The notes: generated from the sequence alone by a model not told the origin. A stretch of DNA of 64,000 nucleotides from Cryptomeria japonica (GCF_030272615.1 NC_081414.1:231695733-231759732), one strand, 5' to 3'; shown: positions 33,377 through 45,784, counted from the stretch's first letter. A program made the numbers and translations.

Positions 33377-34159
33377 TATCTGCACATGAAACAAACACAT
33401 TAGCATAAACATTTCTTTTTCCTGAAGCAGTGATTTGTGTCTTTATCTTTCCCGGCCTTTTCAAAACAGAAATATGATAGGCTATGATAATTGATATGTT
33501 GTAGGATAATCTTTCATTGCTTAGATCTGTTGGATCTAACACCTCTTCTCTTTTGTGCAGGAAAACAGGGGTTTTTCAGAATCTGAAGATCGAGAAAACA
33601 TTCATAAGGGTAACGGGGCAGCCAATAACCAGTCAAAGCAACCCAAGGCAATGACTGGTTATCCTCACACTCATTATTTGATTTTATCTTTTTCTGTTTT
33701 GGATATGTAGGAAAGATAGAAATGCTAAGCTTACGGCTTGTGTGAGGTTTTAAGAAACTCAGTGTATATAAATATGCTTCAGATGCATGAACTCAATTTG
33801 TAATCTATCATTGTTCAATGCAAATGAAAAATACGCCCTTTTTCCTTTTTAAACACTGCAATGTACCTTTTGTAAATGCAATCATTTGATAAATATGCAT
33901 CCTTTGGCTAAAATTACATGGGTAATGAAATTTTAGATAACAAAACCATCATAGAAATGTGAGTGTTTGTTTTAAACTAAGATAGCAAAATGTGCAATTG
34001 TTCGTTTTAACCCGATTGTGAATTGTGAATAACTATCCTAGGATTGATCAATTTTCCCAATTAGAACATGCTAACAAAAATAACAAGATTGCAAATGTGA
34101 GTCTTCCAAAACGTACAAGCAGTGTATTAGAAAAACGCTCATTGATGTCTTGTAAAATA
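33377..34159. other. Tat leader, part next to the primer site
   Basis: No firm gene. Positions 33,545-33,660 show TTTTGTGCAG followed by about 33 open codons on the plus strand (ENRGFSESEDRENIHKGNG), which could be an exon of an unknown gene, but nothing supports it further. Confidence 0.3.
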
Positions 34160-34175
34160 GACATGGTGGGCACCA
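34160..34175 (-). other. Primer binding site of Tat element
   Basis: On the minus strand TGGTGCCCACCATGTC starts four bases (TTTA) after the end of the LTR at 34,180. It resembles the TGGCGCCCACCGTGGGG-type primer sites known from Tat-lineage elements. It marks this LTR as the 5' LTR and excludes a solo LTR. Confidence 0.65.
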
Positions 34176-34179
34176 TAAA

Positions 34180-34599
34180 TGTGAGCTCTAAATTGTGCAA
34201 TTGCAAGAGAATAAAAAAACAAACAAACACACACATGAAACATTATGTTAGTTAGAAATCCCAAATAGAAACTAAACTACCTTCAAAATCAAGAACTCCA
34301 AGCGCATCTCATGTTCCTCTATCTCCAAGGATCCTTCAAATAAAGGTGGCTCTCAGCTTGGAAGAGCACTTGATCTCTAGGATGACTACCTAAAGAACGA
34401 GAGATATGTATGATTCTAAGATCTAATTGGAATGCAACTAAGATCTTAGTGATATGATAAATGGATATGAAACTAGATATGTTACCAAAATGAGAAGATT
34501 AGTATGAGATTAAGCTAGCATGAGAATATTATGAAGATGAGATTGATCTAGTATGGAAAAGAAATTAGCATGATATACTAAAACATGATGAAATCTATG
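34180..34599 (-). repeat. Tat 5' LTR, segment 1
   Basis: Aligns with 2,017-2,440 of the 3' LTR, starting TGTGAGCTC, and stops at the CTATG insertion site of the gag-only element. Confidence 0.85.
34595..34599. repeat. Target site duplication of gag-only element, left
   Basis: CTATG, repeated at 41,342-41,346. The uninterrupted 3' LTR has a single CTATG at the corresponding place (near 2,437). Confidence 0.9.
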
Positions 34600-35674
34600 T
34601 GTAAAGTGGAAAATTGGATCTTAGTGACTCCCCACCTAGGAGAGAGAAAGGAAGCTAGTAGGATGATTTTCACTGGGGAAGAACTTTACATTCAAAAGAG
34701 GGGCTTGAATCTACTAGATCTAAATTTGAGGGAAAAAAAGGATGTGAATTCTGAGTGGATTGCAAGCAATTGAAGTGTGATTTACCCTCTTTTGTAAATG
34801 AGAAAGTTGACTTGTTGACTATGTGGAAAAGAGAGAGGAAATGAGTGAAATGAGGAGCTACTAGTTCGGGATCGCATTGTAACTTTGGATATGAGCTAAT
34901 TAAACTAATACGGATCTGCCCTACAAATTTGGAGAAAAGTCGTCGGGACCGTGGAGGGAATGTACATGGTCCGCCATAAAATCCATGAAACGAAATGGGT
35001 TCTTTCGTCTCTGCAAATGAAGCCCAAACCTACAATTACAGCTGCACACCTGCAACCTTATAGATCTACAACTTGCTAATGATGATTTCTTTTCTTCTTG
35101 AATGTAACCATAAATGTTGTATGAAATGGCATGTAACATGACAAAACCCTAAAACACACACATGCTTGCAAATGAATGTTGTAATGTTGCTCCAATGGAT
35201 GAATGAAGAAGACTTGAATGCTTAGAAGCTTGATGATGACCTTGAAATCATGTATCTTCTCCTTATGTTCTCTATCCATCTTTTCATCGTCCATCTATAG
35301 ATGAATGAGGGTTTTGAAATCCTTTTTATACATGCCTCAAGGATTAATTTTCAACCATCGAAGGTCAACAAAGAGGAATTGCAAACCCCAAAGACAAATT
35401 GTGCATAGGAGATTGGGTAGACCCGACATAGGGCCACCTTAAGGGGTGGGGACAAGGGAACCATGCCCCGATCCTAGGGGGACTGGGGTGCCATGCCCCT
35501 GTCCTGCCCTATTTTGGGGCCCGAACAAGGTCTAAAGAAGACACAAGACATGAAGGAGAAAGAGTGAAGGGTTGGAAATGCAAAAATAGGTCCCAGTAAG
35601 GGAAGAAGATGTTGCCAAGGTGAGGACCCCAAATGTGGTTAAAATTGTAGGGGTCACAATTTTATGACACTACA
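34600..35674 (-). repeat. Gag-only element 3' LTR
   Basis: Begins TGTAAAGTGG and ends GACACTACA, and matches 40,264-41,341 along its full length. Confidence 0.93.
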
Positions 35675-35689
35675 TTTAGTCCCCACTTT
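35675..35689 (-). other. Polypurine tract of gag-only element
   Basis: AAAGTGGGGACTAAA on the minus strand directly precedes the LTR start TGTAGTGTC. Confidence 0.8.
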
Positions 35690-38107
35690 AGCGAGAGTAT
35701 GACTTACACCACTACTGCCGGTAAAGTATAAGAAAAGAGAGATGAAGATAAGAGATGTGGAGTAAAACCACAAGGAGTATAAGACATCACTAATATTGAG
35801 GAGAAAAAATCCCCCAATCTTAGGGTCTCAACTCATGCAAACATATGCAAGAGCCACAAAACAAAATGGCACAAGACACACAAAACAAAGACAAAGTGCA
35901 AAAAGACACATGACAAGAACAAGACACAAGACGAAAAACTAACTAGCCGAAGAGATCTCGAGCTCAGATGTCTCAACAACTAATTAGGACACAAAGACTA
36001 ATGCCATCACATAAACACGAGCGATCACATAAAAGAGAAAAGGTGACGTCATCCATGAAATATCAATAGTAAAACTATGAGTTGATGAGAGGAAGAAGAG
36101 AGAGAACATGAATACACACTTTGGTGATTTGTGAGAAGAAAGGCAAAGAAGAAAGAAACCATGGACGTCTCGCCCCTAAAACTAGGTGATCCATGGAGAG
36201 AAGGACATGAAAAATCTTTCCCCTAGAGCCTGTCTAAGTGATCCATGTAAAGAGAGAGAGAGTGAGAACACCATTAGTTCCACTCAACCTCATATGTGTG
36301 TGTGAAACTGAGGTTCAAAGCGCCTCATAGGAGTCTATGCTCGGGAATGCTACAACCTGTAGAGAATGCATAGTACAAGTGTCATTCAAGGTGTAATATC
36401 TCGCTCTAAGAGACCATGCTCTGGTTTTGAGAATAATCATCTCGCATAAAAGAAAAGTGACGTCATCTCACTCTAAGAGACCGTGCTCTAGTTCCGAGAA
36501 TGACCCACTATACAAGTGAAAAGTGATGACATCTCGCTCTAAGAGGTTTCCCTGTGGTTCGAAGAATGTCTCACTGTACAAGAACAAAAGAAGTGAAGAC
36601 ATCTGTCTCTAAGAGAGCATGCTCTAGTTTTGAGAATGGCCCACTATACAAAAAATGACGACTTCTTGCTCTAAGAGGTTTCCTTCTGGTTCCAAGAATG
36701 TCCCACTCTTCAATGCATGCGATATGTATAATACAAAGGAGTAGTGTGGGTGCCCCCCCCTTAAGATGTCAACATAGGTTAATATTGATATCTTAAGGAA
36801 ACTAGAACAAGGATACCTACCTTCATCACAAAGAAGATATTCGCCATGCAAAAATGTCATAAATCCAAGCAAGAGAGGGAATACTCTTCAAGCAAGGATA
36901 AGATAGTTGAAAAGAGATATCTTGCTATAAGTGTAAAGGTGATCCTTGGAGGAGAAGAGATCTTTGTTCAAAAAGACATCTACCCACAAGAGGTGTTATC
37001 TTAGACAAATATAACATCTGCTAGAATGAGAAAAGGAAAGAACAAGAATTCAATACTTCCTCCTATTTCTAAGTGAAAGGGATTCTTGATGAGGGATGAC
37101 TCACTTTTAGCCCCCAGAGGGATTGTTGAGTTTATCATAGATGTACATTACCAAGTGTGAGAGAGGTTGTAATCATGGATTTACACCTCTTGTATCCTTA
37201 AGCCAACAACCAACAATTTCACATGAGGAATGACATCAAGTAATATAATTCACAACATCCACTTAATAGGAAAAAAGTGGATCCCTAGAGAAAGAGAAAG
37301 AGAAGGATCATTGCCCCCCAAGCTAAGGGACAATGAGAAGGGATTACACAATCTACTAGAGAGAGATTTAAACATAAGCAAATGTGCAATGAACTTCCAT
37401 GAACACATGCAAGAAAAGACATTAGTAAATGTAAAATACATGTCTCAAGAAGTGGTAATCTTCGAAAGGAAAAAAACATCATATATTCCCGAAGGGGGAT
37501 TAATCATAAAATCATACTATTGTAAGAAATGATAATCATATATGAAAAATGCAGCCCCTAAAGGAAATAATGATAAATGAGAAAGAAAGAAAGGGAAAGG
37601 AGTGAAAATCCTTGCCCCCCAAATGAGGAGAACAAGGAGAAACATTACACATGTTCTGATGGTGATTAGTCTCAAGTGATATGCTACCCTATTGGAACAA
37701 ATATTTTCAAGGAAGGGATACATACTTCTCAAGAGATCATTCCCTACTAAGGGGCATATCATACTTGGGAATAATCGAAACCATAGAAGAGGTAATATTT
37801 CCAAGAGAATGAAGGAAAGAGAAGAAGTGCAGTACTCATCAAAAGATACCCCTCTCCAAGAAAAGAGGAAAACCAAAGAACAATTATATACTCACATAAG
37901 AATAACCCTATGCAACAAAAAATATCTAATAATGAATGATGCACAAAGATAGAGATAAATGTATAGAAAAAAGAAGAAAAATGGACTTCATGTTGCTGCC
38001 CCAAAGTATGTTAAAGTGAAACAATATCACCACTAATGATAAAGAGATCCCGTGAAATGGGCTAATTATGCCATACGATGAAGAGCTACATGAAGGGAAA
38101 AGAAGTG
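35690..38107 (-). other. Gag-only element, non-coding 3' half with repeats
   Basis: No protein recognised. Positions 36,399-36,715 hold five imperfect copies (period 60-71 bp) of a unit containing CTCGCTCTAAGAGACCATGC and GAGAATGACCCACTATACAA. Small open frames at 37,230-37,952 and opposite show no domain. GGACAATGAGAAGG/AACAAGGAGAAAC-like segments repeat loosely near 37,320 and 37,625. Confidence 0.6.
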
Positions 38108-39245
38108 CTAAGGCATGATGTTTTTACCAATAAATATTGCTAGATCTTTTGTGAGACAAATGTGGGCAAGATCATAATGTAGTTGAACAAATTTCTTAAA
38201 TGCATAACATTTTCCAATAGAATGTGAATATAAGTCATGAAAAATGCAATATTTAATACCTTTCACTTGCTTAAGATTTTTGTTTTTATTTTGAGAAGGA
38301 AAGGAAATGTTCTTGTCATATTTCAATCTCCAATAGATTCTTGTAGCTAATCTATCAGGATGGTAAATATCATCTTCCCATGAAGAAGAAGGTTTGTTAG
38401 AAGAAGGAGTTTCATTATCCACAATTCTAATTTTCCCACTTTCTATGCCATCTTGAATAGATTTTTGAAAATCAGGGCAATCATCGGCATTATGGTCATG
38501 GGTTTGATGAAATGAACAAAAAGGACACTTTGAAGAAGAAGCATTCTTGCGGGCTCTCTTGATTTTTTGTTTTTGAAGGTAATCTTTAAAGTTTTGAAGT
38601 CTAAGGAATTTGTCCATAGAAAGAGGGGTACCACTTCCTAGGCCTCTTGTATTAGTTTGTGTAGGAGGATTTATAGGGACACGAATTCCATGCTCAAATT
38701 TCCCAATTTCTTGTCCTTTAAAACCTTGTTTTGTAATTATACGAAAGCCACGACTATAGGAATATTACAATTGACTAGATGGAGGAACAAGATCATGAAT
38801 TTCTTTGAAATTTGATATGTAAGGAGGTAGAAAAGGATTTGTAGATGAACGAGGAGTATCATGTGGAATGAGAATCTCTTTGCCTTTATCAAGCTTATCC
38901 TTTTTGGAAGATTGGGGAAGCACATCTTCATCATCTAAAAGCTCATTTTTAGTGATTTCTATGCGAGGAGAAAGGTCATGAATAAAATTCATAACATCAT
39001 CCTCTTTACATAGACTTTGATGTTGAAGGTAGGTCCTAGGAGAATAAGTAGGATCTAAAGATGTACGAATGTTGACGTTTTCATATTACCCCTCTTGCTC
39101 AAGGGTATGTGTAGAAGAAGAAGATGGATCCATATTACTTTTCAATGCCTTCTCTCTTGTAGAAAGATCATTGGGTAAAGCATTAGATATCATTTCTTTC
39201 ACACAAGATACCTTGGGAGAGGTACAAGGGTTAGGATATTCAGAT
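38108..39245 (-). pseudogene. Gag-like protein of the gag-only element
   Basis: One reading frame extends from about 39,245 to 38,108 with two stops (near 39,090 and 38,765). The C-terminal open part (169 codons from 38,617) has two zinc-finger-like segments, 'CPFCSFHQTHDHNADDC' and, near the end, 'KYCIFHDLYSHSIGKC'. The C-x2-F-H-x-GH-x-C style is that of Tat/Athila-type gag. The upstream part is charged and Ser/Pro-rich. This would be the RNA-binding structural protein. It lies between the primer site and the repeats. No pol follows. Stops make this copy inactive. Confidence 0.7.
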
Positions 39246-40244
39246 TAAGTATCTACATAAGCTTTAAGGTGATTAACATAGTAAATGCATTTTGTTAGCA
39301 ATATCACCATAATGTAACATAAATGATACATGAAAGCTTTGAGATATAATTGAAGAGAAAATAATTTGGAAATCCTAACAACACAATATGACCAAGTGCT
39401 ATGAAGAAAGAAAAGCAACAAGAAATGGAAGAAACTCTTATCTGACACATGATAAATATATACAAAAATTAATGTAATCACATGTGAAAGAGAAAGTAAA
39501 TCCAATTTATTAATTTCCATTAAAAGTTTCTTAATTGAAATCTGAATTTGCTGGAAAAACATATCTAAAATTAGGACAGTTTTATAAAAATTAATTTTAA
39601 GATGTGAATTTGATGAATTTTGAATTTGTGTTCGAGCTCAGAGAGTGTTAAAATTGATAAAATAGTTTTATAAAAATTAATTTTAAGATGTGACTTTGAT
39701 GAATTTTGAATTTGTGTTCGAGCTCAGAGAGTGTTAAAATTGATAAAGTACGCTGATTTTCTGGATCCAAGTATAAAAATACAGCCAATTCTGTCTCCCA
39801 AGATTTTGGGAAAAAAGTCAAGGACTGTGGCGAGAACGCACATGGTCTGAGCAAATTTTTTCAAAAAAATTCAGGGATGGTAGAGATTATGATTTTAATG
39901 CGGAATACAAAAAAACAACCGATTTGGAGATGTCTAGATTGGTCAAAATTGCAGTCAAAGGTCGAAAATGAAAAGATCTTAAAAATTAGGGTTTTATGAT
40001 TTAACCACTGAATTTTTAGAATAAAGAGACATATTTGAATTGCAATTTTGAAATACAAATCAGATCTAAAACAAACCATGCAAATTTTACACCTCACAAG
40101 CTTAATATTCTCAAAATGAAAAATTAGGGTTTTTATGCAATTAACCTCTAAAATTTGCAAATAGATCAAAATTGAAAATGAAAATTTCAAATTGACATTG
40201 CAATTAATCAGATCTAAGAATGAGAAATCAGAATTAATGTGTAA
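39246..40244 (-). other. Gag-only element leader, with 86-bp tandem duplication
   Basis: Non-coding. An 86-bp block containing GATGTGAATTTGATGAATTT and TTGTGTTCGAGCTCAGAGAG occurs in tandem at 39,601 and 39,687 with very few differences. Confidence 0.7.
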
Positions 40245-40260
40245 GACGTCGGGTTCACCA
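40245..40260 (-). other. Primer binding site of gag-only element
   Basis: TGGTGAACCCGACGTC on the minus strand lies three bases (TTT) after the 5' LTR end. A tRNA 3' end ending in CCA would pair here; the exact tRNA is not identified. Confidence 0.7.
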
Positions 40261-40263
40261 AAA

Positions 40264-41341
40264 TGTAAAGTGGAAAATTGGATCCTAGTGACTCGCCACC
40301 TAGGAGAGAGAAAGGAAGCCAATAGGATGATTTTCACTTGGGAAGAACTTTACATTCAAAAGAGGGGCTTGAATTCGCTAGATCCAAATCAAAGGGAAAA
40401 AAAGGATGTGAATTTTGAGTGGATTGCAAGCGGTTGAAGTGTGATTTACCCTCTTTTGTAAATGAGAAAGTTGACTTGTTGACTATGTGGAAAAGAGAGA
40501 GGAAATGAGTGAAATGAGGAGCTACCAGTTCGGGATCGCGCTATAACTTTGGATATGAGCTAATTAGACTGATACAGATCTGTCCTACAAATTTGGAGAA
40601 AATTCATCGAGACTGTGGCGGGAATGTACATGGTCTGCCACAAAATCTACGAAATGAAAAGGGTTCTTTTGTCTCTACAAATGAAACCCAAACCTGTAAC
40701 TATAGCTGCACACTTGCAACCTTGTAGATCTATAACTTGTTGATGATGATTTCTTTTCTTCTTGAATGTAACCACAAATGTTGTATGAAATGGCATGTAA
40801 CATGACAAAACCCTAACACACACACACGCTTGCAAATGAATGTTGTAATGTTGCTCCAATGGATGAATGAAGAAGACTTGAATGCTTAGAAGCTTGATGA
40901 TGACCTTGAAATCTTGTATCTTCTCCTTATGCTCTCTATTCGTCTTTTCGTTGTCCATCCGTCCATGAATAAGGGCATTGAATTCCTTTTTATACATGCC
41001 TCAAGGATTAATTTTCAACCACTGAAGGCCGACAAAGAGGAATTGCAAACCCCAAAGACAAATTGTGCATAGGAGATTGGGCAGACCCGACATAGGGCCA
41101 CCCTAAGGGGTGGGGACAACGGTGCCACACCCCTGTCCTAGGGGGACCGGGGTGCCACGCTCCTGTCCTGCCCTATTTTGGGGCTAAGACAAATTCTAAA
41201 GTAAACACAGGACATGAAGGAGAAAGAGTGAAGGGTTGGAAATGCAAAAATAGGTCCCGGTAAGGAAAGAAGATGTCGTCGTCAAGGTGAGGACCCCAAA
41301 TGTGGTTAAAATTGCAAGGGTCACACTTTTATGACACTACA
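40264..41341 (-). repeat. Gag-only element 5' LTR
   Basis: TGTAAAGTGG to GACACTACA, 1,078 bp, followed by the duplication CTATG. Confidence 0.93.
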
Positions 41342-41445
41342 CTATGCTATAATGTTACTAATATGATCAAAAAATGCTAAGATAAGATAATGTAGCTCCT
41401 TAGGAACCTAGAAAAAACAATTTAGCTATAGATTGGATGCAAAAT
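41342..41445 (-). repeat. Tat 5' LTR, segment 2
   Basis: A short piece matching about 2,437-2,536 of the 3' LTR, from CTATGCTATAAT to GGATGCAAAAT. It is flanked by two separate LTR retrotransposons. Confidence 0.85.
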
Positions 41446-42246
41446 TAAAGCAGTCACTGGTGAGGAGGGACCTCAAGAAAATCAGTCCAAATCAGCCAGC
41501 AAGAGTAAACACAACAAAAACACACAAATGTGATAAGGGCAATGCAGAACAAATAATTTTATTGCATGAAATTTGATTACATCCAACCAGTAACAATCAA
41601 GTTACAACATACCGACACATAGGTTTGGTAGAATATGTCACAAACGAGACCTTGAATCAAAAGATCTATCTTCTAGGCACATTCCATCTCTGATTGATCC
41701 TAATTGATCTTCTATTCATTCCCCATTGATTACATTCTAAAGCATGATTCCAAATATATATATATCGATCCAAAGGATCCAGTCGGCCCAAAAATGATCA
41801 AAACCCGAAGAACAAGACCTAACATGCAAAATGAACAAGGTCGGCCTCCGCTGAGATTCCTCCAAAAAATCCAAAGGATGATACGTAGAAGGTCGGCCAC
41901 ATGCTAAGAAACATCGAGATAAATTTCCACAGCTCCACAGCTTCAAAATGGGTTCCAGTAGATCACCAGAATAGGTCTCAGGCAACCAGTAACAAAGGAA
42001 CAACCGATAACAAGAAATTGTCATGGAAACCAGTAGTGATATCTTGTCAGAAATTGATCCAAATGAGATGCAGTTTGAAAGTAAGAAAGATGATCAAGTC
42101 TTCAAGTAGAATCCAACTCCACGGGATTCGGTGAGCCAAAATTGGGACACGCAAAAGGAAAACTGAAACTGTAAACAGAAAACAAAACAAAAAAGAAAAT
42201 GTGTTTGGTTGATGCAAGATTGTTGTGAACCGGGGATGCTCCTACA
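41446..42246 (-). repeat. Chromovirus 3' LTR (801 bp)
   Basis: Matches 46,925-47,777. The left terminus reads TAAAGCAG where the other copy has TGAAGCAG, a G-to-A change in the terminal dinucleotide. The right end is CTCCTACA. Confidence 0.9.
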
Positions 42247-42355
42247 TCCGACATCTGGGGTTAATGAAAAATTGATCCTCTCACTTTTATAGGGTTAGAG
42301 GGAAACCAAGGCAGTCTACCTCTGCCTAAGAAATCCAAGATGAATCTTCAACTGG

Positions 42356-42970
42356 TTAGCTCTTCCACTTCACAAGATGTTCTTTGTACTTACTATTCCG
42401 GGTATTACGCCTAATCCTACTATCTAAAGTCTCTTCAATTTGATTTGGTTCCTTTCGGGGCAATTGTTTCTCAAGGTCTGCAACATTGTCCTCACTGAAT
42501 TTTGGTTCATGGTACTCATTAAGATCTCCAATGTTGAATATAGGTGAAATACTTAGACTATTTGGTAGCCCCACTTCATATGCATTTCCAAAACTGAACT
42601 TGCTCAAAATCTTACATGGTCCAAACTTCTTCATCTGCAACTTATTATAAGTTCCAACTGGGAATCTCTCTTTTCTTAAGTATACCATCACTTCATTGCC
42701 AACTTCAAATTCCTTATGTCTCTTCTTCTCATCTGCCTTGTCCTTATATTTGCTATTAATGTCTTCCAAATGTTGTCTAACTTGAATATGCAATGCTACC
42801 ATGTGATCTGCAAATTCTTCTACTTCTGAACTCTTCTGGTCTTCACTGTTAATGTCTCTCAATTTTGCTATTACTCTAGGATGCACTCTGATAACAATCT
42901 CAAAAGGTGTTTTTCTGGTACTTCTATTCACTGAATTGTTATAGGCGAACTCTGATTGTGCAAGGATCAA
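42356..42970 (-). pseudogene. Chromovirus integrase C-terminus and chromodomain
   Basis: A 204-codon open frame begins 'AQSEFAYNNSVNRSTRKTPF', the C-terminal end of the integrase core, and goes on through 'EVGNEVMVYLRKERFPVGTY' and 'KFGPCKILSKFSFGNAYEV' (the GPY/F-type module). It ends in 'EETLDSRIRRNTRNSKYKEH' followed by 'LVKWKS', a chromodomain that in active elements directs insertion to particular chromatin. The frame is open here, but the integrase upstream (43,925-42,971) has stops. Confidence 0.88.
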
Positions 42971-43925
42971 ATCCCAAATTCTGGTTTTTTATCTCCCACT
43001 AAACATCTCAACAAGTTTTTGAAACTCCGATTAACTAATTTTGTTTGTCCATCAGTCTATGGATGAAAAGTAGAACTAAACTTAAAATCTATCTTCATCT
43101 TCTTCCAAAATTTTCTACAAATATAGCCAACAAACTTAGTGTCTCTGTCTGAAACTATGCTCTTAGGTAATCCATGCAATCTCACCACTTCCTTGAAAAA
43201 TAGGTCTCTACATGCAATGCATATGATGTTTTCTTACAAGGTATGAAATGAGCCATCTTTGAAAATCTATCCACTACCACAAATATAGAATCATTCCCTC
43301 TCAGTATCTTAGGAAATCCAAGTACAAAATCCATGCTTATATCCTCCCAAGGTCTTACCGGTACTGTCAAAGGTTTATACAATGCCACATTCTGACTACT
43401 ACCTTTTGCAACTTGACAAACTCTACAATTCTACACATATCTCTTAACATCCTTATGAATCGAGGGCCAAAAGTACTACTCACTCACTAATGCAACTATT
43501 TTATCAATGCCAAAATGTCCAACTAAACCTCCACTATGTTTCTCTTTGATTAGGTTCTCTCTCATGAAACTCTTAGGTATGCATAACTTAAATCCCTTGA
43601 ATAATATCCCATCCTGAATGAAATAATCCAACCATTTGCTTCTACCAATCATAACCGGTTCTCTACATTCTTTCCAAGGTTCTACAAAATTTGGGTCTTC
43701 ATCATACAAGGTCTTCAAATCTTCAAAACCTAATACTATCACTCTCATCTCTATCAGCAAATTCCTTCTCCTACTCAATGCATCAGCAAATTTGTTAGAT
43801 TTCCCACTTCTATGCTTCAACACAAAGGTGTAACTCTGCAAAAATTCTACCCATCTCATTTGTCTTTGATTCAACTTACTGTGACTGTTCAAATACGACA
43901 AAGCTTGATGATCCGTATACAACAC
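42971..43925 (-). pseudogene. Chromovirus integrase core, broken
   Basis: After RNase H ('LNQRQMRWVEFLQSYTFVL') comes the integrase zinc-binding region with 'HSGGLVGHFG' and, after a stop, 'NCRVCQVAK'. The core is next, with '[20 protein letters not shown]' (first catalytic Asp) and '[16 protein letters not shown]'. Stops and frameshifts between 43,475 and 42,971 interrupt the second Asp and Glu region. Confidence 0.85.
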
Positions 43926-43931
43926 AAACTC

Positions 43932-44297
43932 CTAAGGCAACAAGTAATGTCTCCATTTCTTCAAGGCTTGAACTATGGCACAAAATTCCTGATCATACAC
44001 TGAATATCTCTTTCGGGCATCATTCAATTTCTCACTAAAATATGCTACTGCTCTCCCTTCTTGACTCAAAACTGCTCCTATTGTTGTTCCACTTGCATCA
44101 CAATCCACTTGAAATACCTTACTAAAATCCGGTAAAGCCAACATAGGCTGCTCCGTCACTTTATGCTTCAATAATTCAAAACTTTTGTTTGCTCTGGTGG
44201 TCCACTTGAATTCCTTCCGATCTCCCCTCATGGTCTTAGTCATAGGGTTACAAACTGAAATGAAATTTCTGATAAACTTCCAGTAAAAACTAGCCAA
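43932..44297 (-). pseudogene. Chromovirus RNase H
   Basis: A 121-codon block shows 'FYWKFIRNFISVCNPMTKTM' (connection), 'FQVDCDASGTTIGAVLSQEG' with the first catalytic Asp residues, 'VAYFSEKLNDARKRYSVYDQ' and 'EFCAIVQALKKWRHYLLP'. This is a textbook Ty3-gypsy RNase H. It is contiguous with the reverse transcriptase (45,182-44,298) and separated from integrase by a single stop near 43,930. Confidence 0.9.
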
Positions 44298-45182
44298 TCA
44301 ATGAAATGATCTTACCTCTCCAATGTTTTCCGATGTGGTCCACTCAACAATGGCTTTCACTTTCTCAGGGTCCATCTTCAAGCCATCCTCAGATATCACA
44401 AATCCCAAATAGTCTAACTCATCCTTCATGAAAGTGCACTTCTTGATATTGATCAACAACTTCTCTTCTCTCAACCTCTGCAAAACTTGTCTTAACTGTG
44501 ACAAATGCTCTTCTTTTGTTCTACTGAAAATTAGAATGTCATCCAAATACACAATAACAAACTTACCCAAGAATTTCTTCAATACCTCATTCATCAGCCT
44601 CATGAAGGTACTTAGTGCATTAGTCAATCCAAAAGGCATCACCAACCATTCATATAGTCCTTCATTTGTCTTAAATGTTGTCCTCCACTCATCACCTTCT
44701 CTGATCCTGATCTGATGATATGCACTTATCAAATCTATCTTTGTAAAGTATTTTGCTCCACTCAAATAGTCCATTATGTCATCCATCTTAAGCAAAGGAC
44801 ACCGACATTTCACTGTGATCTTGTTTATTTCTCTTGAATCGGTACACATCCTCCATTCTCCATTCTTCTTAGGTGCTAATACTGCTGGTACTGCATAAGG
44901 GCTCAGACTCTCCCTGATCAAACCTTTCTTCAACAACTCCTACACTTGTTTAATCAGTTCTTCATTCTCTGTCGGTGTCAACTGGTGTGCAACTTTGCTA
45001 GGAAAACTAGCTCTGAGAACCAAGTCAACGCAATGACTAATACTTCTAACAGGTGGCAATCCATCAAGTACATTATCTGAAATTATGTCCTCATATTCTG
45101 TCAACAAATCTCTTATCTCTGCCAGGTGTTCTCCTTCGAGTTCCGGTCTCTCAGTCTTCTTAGGAATTAAGGAAAAACACAC
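44298..45182 (-). pseudogene. Chromovirus reverse transcriptase
   Basis: Two open blocks (45,182-44,940 and 44,936-44,298) are separated by one stop. Motifs are 'LRASFPSKVAHQLTPTENEE', '[20 protein letters not shown]', '[20 protein letters not shown]', '[16 protein letters not shown]', '[20 protein letters not shown]' and '[20 protein letters not shown]', with the catalytic YLDD box intact. Apart from the single stop it would be a complete enzyme domain. Confidence 0.93.
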
Positions 45183-45185
45183 ATT

Positions 45186-45754
45186 CTAATGTCTGGGTCC
45201 ATCCATGAATATCCTTCCATCTACTAAACAGATTCTGGTATTTGTATAGACTTCATTCTTCAAAGGTTCCTCCAAAGGTAACAAGGTTTGCTTCATCCCA
45301 TTGGCCACAATAGTGTATGTATTCTTCCTCCCATCATGTACTGCCTGTCTATCAAATTGCCAAGGTCTTCCCAACAAAAGATGACAAATATCCATGGCAT
45401 AATATCAAACAAAACTTCATCATGATAATTCCCAATTTTCAATTTTACTAAACACTGTTCAATTACTAACAACTTATGTTCATCCCGAATCCATGCTATC
45501 TGATAAGGCTTAGGGTGTTTCAATCTCTCCAATTTCAACTTATTCACCATCTCTTCTAAAACAAGGTCATCTGAACTACCACTATCAATAACAACTTTAC
45601 AACACTTACCGAATACCTTACATTTGGTCTTGAACAGGTTCTTCCACTGCAAGGGTTCTTCATCTCCTTCGGTATGACACAAAGCTCTCCTTATCATCAA
45701 TAGTTGTCCATCTTCCAGTTTATTATCTGATCCAATGGGGTTTTCTTCCGCCAC
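45186..45754 (-). pseudogene. Chromovirus aspartic protease, broken
   Basis: The minus strand has 'CCKVVIDSGSSDDLVLEEMV', the retropepsin active site D-S-G-S, then 'LVKLKIGNYHDEVLFDI', and, after a frameshift near 45,390, 'DICHLLLGRPWQFDRQAVHD', the conserved LLGRPW end. It sits between the gag zinc knuckle and the reverse transcriptase. The frameshift inactivates it. Confidence 0.88.
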
Positions 45755-45784
45755 TGCTGCTCTTCTAGTAGCCTCTATCTTCTT

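Larger units (their letters stand above)
34600..41341 (-). mobile_element. Gag-only LTR retrotransposon (TR-GAG type), 6.7 kb
   Basis: Two LTRs of 1,075 and 1,078 bp enclose 4.6 kb. A polypurine tract sits at 35,675-35,689 and a primer site at 40,245-40,260, both on the minus strand, with a perfect 5-bp duplication CTATG. The interior encodes only a gag-like protein with two zinc-finger-like motifs; I find no protease, reverse transcriptase or integrase. It therefore depended on enzymes from a relative. The zinc finger style suggests a Tat-lineage helper. The LTRs differ by perhaps 5%, so the insertion is moderately old and younger than the Tat element it entered. Confidence 0.88.

Noticed and set aside
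36399-36715. CRISPR-like array
   Set aside because: Units are imperfect and adjoin directly without unique spacers, and the DNA is a plant retroelement.
37230-37952. Small frames on both strands in the gag-only element
   Set aside because: They are highly charged or hydrophobic low-complexity translations of A/G-rich sequence, with no conserved motif.
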